Shown here: in pieces, positions 8,192 through 12,455 of the stretch
How the letters are laid out: each line of letters opens with the position of its first letter
Numbering within the stretch: the first letter of the stretch is position 1
Notes under the pieces: generated by a model
The model's database searches: none
What the model saw: the letters and a program-made list of their open reading frames with translations, nothing else
Told to the model about the DNA's origin: nothing
Origin: Eimeria necatrix
Lineage: Eukaryota; Apicomplexa; Conoidasida; Eucoccidiorida; Eimeriidae
Length of the DNA stretch: 12,455 nucleotides
Direction of reading: 5' to 3'
NCBI RefSeq assembly: GCF_000499385.1
Contig: NW_013654785.1
Span: forward strand, 1 to 12,455
Translations under genes and position numbers: made by a program

Positions 8192-8594
8192 ATCTTCGAG
8201 AAATTAGCCCTAAATCGGCCACAACTCACGCGCTCGCACCTTTGCAAGAAACTCTCTTCTTTAAAAAACAACTCAAGCATTGAAGTGCCAGAAACGCCGC
8301 CTCCAACGCGCACCGCAAACAGACCATCGAGGCAACTAGCCCCGGGCAGCCCACGCGCACGGGCGCTGGGCTTCTGCAGCCGCCCTGCACGGCTCCGCGA
8401 ACCCAACTTCGCACAACTTTTCGCCCCAAAAATCCCCCTTTTCCGCCTTTTTCTTCCTTAATGACCTTTATTTTCATTTATGCAGCCTTTTCAGCCTTTT
8501 TTCTCGAAAAAACCCGGCCAGATTCCACAGCCGAGACCTCCCCGGGCAAGGCCGGGCGCCCTGCCGTCAGGCCCCAACGCTGCAGCAGCCTCAC

Positions 8595-8657
8595 CTGCCC
8601 GCGGCGAAGTGCAGCAAATGCGGGTTGAATTTGCCGCTCTTTTCGGCTTTTCTCCAT
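8595..8657 (-). CDS. Possible first exon (21 codons)
   Basis: ATG at 8657-8655, then 21 codons (MEKSRKERQIQPAFAALRRG and a final Gln) ending exactly at a CAG|GTGAGG donor. The composition is protein-like and the donor is strong. The next exon is uncertain: a frame-consistent continuation may start after the CAG at about 8372 or near 8250. Other frames across this DNA are also open, so this is tentative. Confidence 0.3.
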
Positions 8658-9079
8658 TAAAAATGAAATTAATTATTTTTAATTTCATATATTGCACTTA
8701 TTTGGTCCTTTAGAGGCCTTGTTTAGCTCTCCTCCCGCACGCCTCCGGAGCGCCCGCAGGCGGAGCGGCCCCACAAACCCGTGCCAGTGGCTCTCCCGCT
8801 CCCGCGGCTCTTCCGAATCAATAAATTGATTTTCTTTTTATTTTAAACTTTTAAATTTAAAAAAATAAATTAATTCCAAATAAAAATCCTTCAAAACGCC
8901 CGCCGTCTCGCCGCGCAGCCCCCGCCGCTGGGAAATCGTGCACAGGCGGCTGCGCAGCCGAAAGCTCAGAAGGCGGAATGAAAGAAAGTAAAAGAAATAA
9001 ATTAATTTAAAATTAAATTAAATAATATTTTTAATCCTTTTCTTTCTTCCTTTCCCACAAATCCTCCAGAAACCCGCAC

Positions 9080-9080
<1 letters not shown>

Positions 9081-9115
<35 letters not shown>
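9081..9115. repeat. Pure CAG run (about 11 units)
   Basis: Uninterrupted CAG on the plus strand in a spacer. Confidence 0.95.
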
Positions 9116-9161
9116 CCAGAGGGAAACCCGTGTTAAGGGCCTGTCCAAGCTGCAGGCAGCC

Positions 9162-9245
9162 AAACCCTAAACCCTAAGTCCTAAACCCTCAATGCTGAGC
9201 CCTGCACACTTAACGCCACGCAAACCCTCGGCGCTAAACCCTAAA
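9162..9245. repeat. Degenerate telomere-like patch
   Basis: Two good AAACCCTA units are followed by decayed copies (GTCCTAAACCCTC, CAAACCCTCGG, CTAAACCCTAAA), suggesting an old insertion. Confidence 0.8.
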
Positions 9246-9299
9246 ATGGGGAGTTCAGAAAATGAGACGCAGAGAGGAATTGCGGAGTTCACTTCAAGT

Positions 9300-9342
9300 C
9301 CAGTGAGGTGTATATACACCTCACTGGGGTGTATATACAGCC
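9300..9342. promoter_or_regulatory. 28-bp perfect palindrome plus a second partial copy
   Basis: Positions 9300-9327 form a perfect palindrome centred between 9313 and 9314 with core GGTGTATATACACC, the TATA-centred form of the dispersed GGTGTA..TACACC motif. A second copy (GGTGTATATACA, then GCC) follows at 9328-9342. The site lies downstream of the V-ATPase gene. A binding-site role is inference. Confidence 0.55.
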
Positions 9343-9390
9343 AGTAGCCACTTGCAAAGTACAGCACTCAGCTCGAAACGAACTGCAGCG

Positions 9391-9592
9391 GCTGCTGCTG
9401 CTGCTGCTGCGGTGCCGCTACCGCTGCTGTTGCTGCTGCTGTTGCTGCTGCTGCTGTTGCTGCGGTGCGCTACTGCTGTTGCTGCTGCTGCTGCTGTTGC
9501 TGGGGTGCCGCTACTGCTGCTGCTGCGGTGCCGCTCCTTCTGCTGCTGCTGCTTCTGCGGTGCCCCTCCTACTGCTGCTGCTGCGCCGTCTT
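9391..9592. repeat. CTG/TTG tract with GCGGTGCCGCTAC(T/C)G units
   Basis: About 200 bp of CTG/TTG triplets, broken at intervals by GCGGTGCCGCT or close variants (9409, 9461, 9505, 9525, 9558). This gives a loose higher-order repeat. All frames are low complexity. Confidence 0.85.
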
Positions 9593-9736
9593 AGCAGCAA
9601 GAAATAGAAAAGATGCATGCGATTTGCGAGAGTTAATCCGAATAAGAAATGAAGCAAAGGAGACAAAAGCACATATCTCATGTCTGCTGCCTCCAGGCCA
9701 TCTTTTGCCGAAGCTCTTTTCTCATTTGTATTGTTT

Positions 9737-9820
9737 TAATTAATTTAATTAATTAATTTAATTAATTAATTTAATTAATTTAATTAATTAATTTAATTAA
9801 TTTAATTAATTTGTTTTTCA
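9737..9820. repeat. TTAATTAATTTAATTAA repeat
   Basis: Tandem 8- to 12-bp mixtures of TTAA/TTTAA units, pure A+T over about 80 bp. Confidence 0.9.
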
Positions 9821-9929
9821 ATTAAAACCAAAACGCATGCAATACACCGCAAAGGCCCGCGCCGCAGCAGGTGTAGCGACAGCGAGGCCGAAACGCCTCC
9901 AGTTGCTCTTCAGTAAATGCGCAAATGCA

Positions 9930-10035
9930 ACTAATTAATTAATTAATTAATTGGCAACAAATAAATAAATAAGTAAACTAATTAATTAATTAATTAAATT
10001 AATTAATTAATTAATTTAATTGGTTTAATTAATTC
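9930..10035. repeat. TTAATTAA repeat block
   Basis: Two (TTAA)n tracts flank a short GGCAACAAATAAATAAATAAG segment. Confidence 0.9.
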
Positions 10036-10110
10036 GCAAAGAAGGCGCCGCGGCCCCGGCCCCGCTTCGCCGTGGCAGCAGAAGCAGCAGACTTGTTGCC
10101 ACTTTTGTGT

Positions 10111-10230
10111 TTAAATGGCATTTTTTGGTTTTAAATGGCATTTTTTGATTTTAAATGGCATTTTTTGGTTTTAAATGGTATTTTTGGAGTTTAAATGGCA
10201 TTTCTGGGGTTTTAAATGCTATTTTTTGGA
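10111..10230. repeat. 20-bp tandem satellite, 6 units
   Basis: Six units of TTAAATGGCATTTTTTGGTT, with starts at 10111, 10131, 10151, 10171, 10191 and 10211/2, lie just past the 3' end of the V-ATPase gene. The reverse complement contains AATGCCATTTAA, the start of the 60-bp satellite unit at 5701. Confidence 0.9.
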
Positions 10231-10251
10231 CTTTAGATGGATGAATCGACC

Positions 10252-10270
10252 AATAAATGGATTTATTTAT
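10252..10270 (-). terminator. Possible polyadenylation signals of V-ATPase gene
   Basis: On the minus strand, AATAAATAAAT immediately follows the TAA stop, with ATTTATTGG after it. AATAAA-type signals are not strictly conserved in apicomplexans, so this is weak. Confidence 0.3.
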
Positions 10271-11835
10271 TTATTTATCGGCTAAGTTGCGGAGAGCTGT
10301 AACGATTTCGTTCTCCAGACTCTTGAAGAAAACCTTGCACTCCTCCTCCGGCTTGAGCGGCGGGAGAAACTTCATACTTGTGATTTTCGAGATTGTGGGC
10401 CTCAAAGTGTTATAAATGGTGCCCCAGCCAATTCGGTGTTCACTGCCAGCAGTTTCTGAAAAGAAAAACAAAAAAGATGCAAAAAAAGCAAAAAAATAAA
10501 ACAAAAATGCAAAAAAATGCAAAAAAATGCAAAAAAAGAAAACTTTTGGCATTTTTGAAGTCCCGGGCGTTCAGGTGTACGTACACCCCAGACGCGGGGA
10601 CGAAAAGTGGAAAGCCGTTTTCCAACGAAGCAGCTCTTGAAGGCTTTTTAATTTATTATTTTTGGTATTTGTTTGTTTATTTTATTATTATTAATTTATT
10701 TTATTGTTTGTTTGGTTGTTTTATCGTTTATTTGTCTGTTTTGCTGTTTGTTCTTTACCCTGCATCACCCTCAGGCACTGGTCGTAGAAGAGGCAAATTG
10801 TCTTCATCATCCCCACCGTCTGAAAGAATTAAAAAGAATAAAAACAAAATTAAAAATAAAAATAAAAATAATAATAATAATAATTAAATTTAAATTAATG
10901 GTAAAACAAAAACAATAAATAAATCAAATGGATGGACCGAGGTGGAGCAACGCGCAGCACTAATGCATGCACCAATGCATGCACCAATGCATGCATTAGT
11001 GCATGCGTTAGTGCATGCATTAATTAATGCATGCATTAATGCATGCATTAATGCATGCATTAGTGCATGCGTTAGTGCATGCATTAATTAATGCATGCAT
11101 TGGTGCATGCAGTAAATGGACCTTTAAAAAAAATTGAAAACACTCTTCCCAGGAGACAAAAAGGAAACAAAAAAGTTTGGAAACAATTAAGAGACAAAAC
11201 AGAAAAAAATGACAAAGCGATAATGCAGAAACAGTAAAGAGACAACAAAGGGAAAAAAAGACAAGAAGGAAATAAAGAAGGAGACAAAAAGGAGATTAAA
11301 AAGGACAAAACGAAGACAAAAAGGAGACAAAAACGGGACAAACAGGGAGACAAAAAGAGACAAAAAAAACGACAAAAAGAGGGACAAAAAACGACAAAAA
11401 GAATCAAAAAAAGGAGACGAAAAGAGCCAAAAAAGGGACAAAAAAGGAGACAAAAAAGCGCCAAAAAAGAGACAAAAAAGGAGACAAAAAGAGCCAAAAA
11501 AGAGAAAAAAAGCCAAAAAGAGAATTAAATGATTTAAAAATCGAAAACAAAAAAGACCTTGTGGAGGGGACACATATAATCGTAATCCGAAAAAGCGTTT
11601 TGCTGCAGAAAGTCTTCTCTAATGATTTTGGCGACTTCGAGAATGAGTTTTTGGTCCTGCGAATAACAAAAGATTTTTAAATGCAAAAGTTGAAATATTT
11701 GGCAAATATTTTAATTAAAAAGACGCAATTTCTTCGCAGATTCTTAAATTCAACAAAATGCAAATCCAGCCGCAAGCAATAAATGCAAAAAGCAGCAAAA
11801 ACGGATAAAAACAAGCAAATTGCCCCTCAGCAACT

Positions 11836-11872
<37 letters not shown>

Positions 11873-11980
11873 AGCGGCAGCAATGCCTGGCGAATGCGCT
11901 CGTTTTGAAGAGAAAAAGAAACTAAAATGCATTTAAATAAAACTAATCTGCAGCAGCGACGGGGAAGAAGGCTCTGTGGC

Positions 11981-12011
<31 letters not shown>

Positions 12012-12165
12012 GCAGCAGCAGCAACTTGAGGTGTACGTACACCCCAGCCCACCTGCTGCAAAATGTCACTTATCTTCTGCCGAAGCCCCACAAACTCTTC
12101 ATCATAAGAATCAAAGAAGGGTTCCAAAAAGCGCAAGTATTTGGAAAAAGAAGAAGTCCAGTTGA
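10271..12165 (-). CDS. VMA1: V-type H+-ATPase catalytic subunit A (C-terminal exons; 5' part outside window)
   Basis: Four minus-strand exons: 12053-12165, 11558-11656, 10759-10819 and 10271-10455. Phases fit (0, 0, 1) and the splice sites are canonical (CTGCAG, TTCGCAG, TTTCAG and TTTTCAG acceptors). The protein is the helical C-terminal domain of V1 subunit A, the ATP-hydrolysing subunit of the vacuolar proton pump. Matches: NWTSSFSKYLRFLEPFFDSY (family NWTxSYSKYxRxLEPFF), LEVAKIIREDFLQQNAFSDY, CPLHK, TVGMMKTICLFYD, HRIGWGTIYNTLRPTISKIT, SSMKF-like SMKFLPPL, and a final RNLADK-stop. About 150 of an expected 600-plus residues are present; the Walker A and catalytic exons lie beyond 12165. 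A conserved segment of about 20 residues (EED..EIVQLVG..SLAE) that should lie between the first two exons is not found. Introns of 396, 738 and 303 nt are filled with repeats. Confidence 0.93.
10574..10587. promoter_or_regulatory. GGTGTACGTACACC palindrome in V-ATPase intron
   Basis: A perfect copy of the 14-bp palindrome in the last intron of the V-ATPase gene, with flanks CA and CCAG like those at 12028-12047. Confidence 0.5.
10961..11112. repeat. TGCATGC array, 12 copies in a fixed spacing pattern
   Basis: TGCATGC starts at 10964, 10976, 10988, 11000, 11012, 11028, 11040, 11052, 11064, 11076, 11092 and 11104. The spacings are 12,12,12,12,16,12,12,12,12,16,12, which gives a 64-bp higher-order unit. 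The linkers are ATTA, ACCA, GTTA or ATTAATTA. The array lies in the 738-nt V-ATPase intron. TGCATGC(A) is a known ApiAP2 target; use here is inference. Confidence 0.9.
11120..11550. repeat. Strand-asymmetric GGAGACAAAAA repeat
   Basis: About 430 bp built from variants of GGAGACAAAAA and GAGCCAAAAA; from about 11300 to 11520 there is almost no T on the plus strand. It fills the rest of the V-ATPase intron, whose transcript would therefore be U/C-rich (TTTTTGTCTCC). The 128- and 137-codon minus frames (Phe/Leu/Ser) are by-products. Confidence 0.9.
11836..11871. repeat. Pure CAG run in V-ATPase intron
   Basis: About 12 CAG units on the plus strand, in the intron between exons 12053-12165 and 11558-11656. 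Confidence 0.95.
11982..12022. repeat. CAG run with ATG interruption in V-ATPase intron
   Basis: About 12 CAG units interrupted by CATG at 12009-12012, in the same intron as the run at 11836. Confidence 0.93.
12030..12043. promoter_or_regulatory. GGTGTACGTACACC palindrome next to a splice donor
   Basis: A perfect copy of the dispersed palindrome that ends nine bases inside the intron from the V-ATPase donor at 12052. Regulatory meaning is inference. Confidence 0.5.
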
Positions 12166-12219
12166 CTGCAGCAGAAAGAAATAAAAAGACATAAAAAGAG
12201 ATAAAGTGAAAACACCGAA

Positions 12220-12242
12220 TTAGGGTTTAGGGTTTAGGGTTT
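12220..12242. repeat. Telomere-like repeat (TTTAGGG)3
   Basis: Three perfect TTAGGGTTT units. They point towards the opposite-strand array that begins about 45 bases later. Confidence 0.95.
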
Positions 12243-12287
12243 CCAGAACAAAAGAGGCTTGCACAAACAAACGAATGTGCACCCGCG

Positions 12288-12455
12288 CGCCTAAACCCCA
12301 AACCCCAAACCCCACCCCCAAACCCTAAACCCTAAACCCTAAACCCTAAACCCTAAACCCCACCCGCACCCCAAACCCTACCCCCCACCCGAACCCCGGA
12401 GCCCCTCCAAACCCCAAACCCGAACCCCCGAACGCGCGCCCACCCCAAACCCCAC
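12288..12455. repeat. Telomere-like and degenerate AAACCC(C/T) array to window end
   Basis: AAACCCC variants (12290-12320), then about five perfect AAACCCT units (12320-12360), then decayed ACCCC/AAACCC sequence to the edge. It lies in the intron upstream of the V-ATPase exon starting at 12165, unless the gene is disrupted there. Confidence 0.9.

Larger units (their letters stand above)
8192..10270. other. GC-rich islands in AT-rich sequence; exon candidates, strand unclear
   Basis: GC-rich patches at about 8290-8440, 8515-8640, 8715-8815, 8895-8975, 9840-9905 and 10045-10095 contrast sharply with AT-rich surroundings, as exons do elsewhere in the window. Candidate coding readings: minus 8687-8815 (contains WHGFVGPLRLRALRRRAGG, closed by a TGA), minus about 9570-9730 (EKRASAKDGLEAADMRYVLL), minus about 10025-10090 (ends AKRGRGRGAFFAN-stop), and plus about 8278-8430 (SIEVPETPPPTRTANRP). 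None could be joined into a phase-consistent gene, and the strand cannot be settled by eye. Confidence 0.3.

Noticed and set aside
9837..10150. Plus-strand two-exon gene (MQYTAKARAAAG, then KGAAAPAPLRRG).
   Set aside because: Weak splice sites, a product biased by GC content, and an equally open minus reading; kept only as a GC-island note.
10961..11112. CRISPR-like array.
   Set aside because: Repeat of 7-8 bp with 4-9-bp linkers, eukaryotic genome context, no spacers.
11084..11573. 137- and 128-codon Phe/Leu/Ser minus frames resembling membrane proteins.
   Set aside because: Products of the TTTTTGTCTCC repeat inside a V-ATPase intron; they overlap a true exon in the wrong frame.

Overview
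The window looks like nuclear DNA of a coccidian apicomplexan, most likely Eimeria or a close relative. Three things point that way. CAG/CTG triplet runs occur every 0.5-2 kb in exons, introns and spacers. Blocks of the telomere-like heptamer AAACCCT/AGGGTTT lie inside the sequence. Small exons are split by AT-rich, repeat-filled introns, and the one firmly recognised protein (V-ATPase subunit A) reads best as an apicomplexan orthologue. The genus assignment is inference from these features, since no database search was possible.

Every gene I can support is on the minus strand. From left to right: (1) 1-470, an Alba-domain DNA/RNA-binding protein whose 3' end is outside the window; its ATG abuts a telomere-like inverted block. 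(2) 480-1800, a GC-rich spacer with CTG runs, hairpins and no convincing gene. (3) 1808-4497, the last nine exons of a coiled-coil protein of unknown family. The splice phases agree across eight exons, with less certainty at the final junction, and the last exon runs into a telomere-like block that supplies its stop codon. Candidate upstream exons continue to about 6900. (4) 7310-8191, a 293-codon open exon or gene with a helical, possibly Gag-like protein; it may be the 5' part of the gene below it or a separate gene. (5) 8200-10270, GC-rich islands in AT-rich sequence with weak exon candidates, CAG runs, a telomere-like patch and satellites. (6) 10271-12165, the last exons of the V-type H+-ATPase catalytic subunit A; its catalytic exons lie beyond the right edge. 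(7) 12166-12455, its upstream intron, filled with telomere-like repeats.

The Alba protein (chromatin/RNA binding) and V-ATPase A (proton pumping) are housekeeping functions and nothing suggests that they work together. The most unusual content is in the non-coding part: a dispersed palindrome family GGTGTA(C/T)(G/A)TACACC; a 12-copy TGCATGC array with 12/12/12/12/16 spacing inside a V-ATPase intron; two unrelated-looking satellites that share an AATGCCATTTA core; and a V-ATPase intron in which a conserved exon of about 20 codons seems to be missing.
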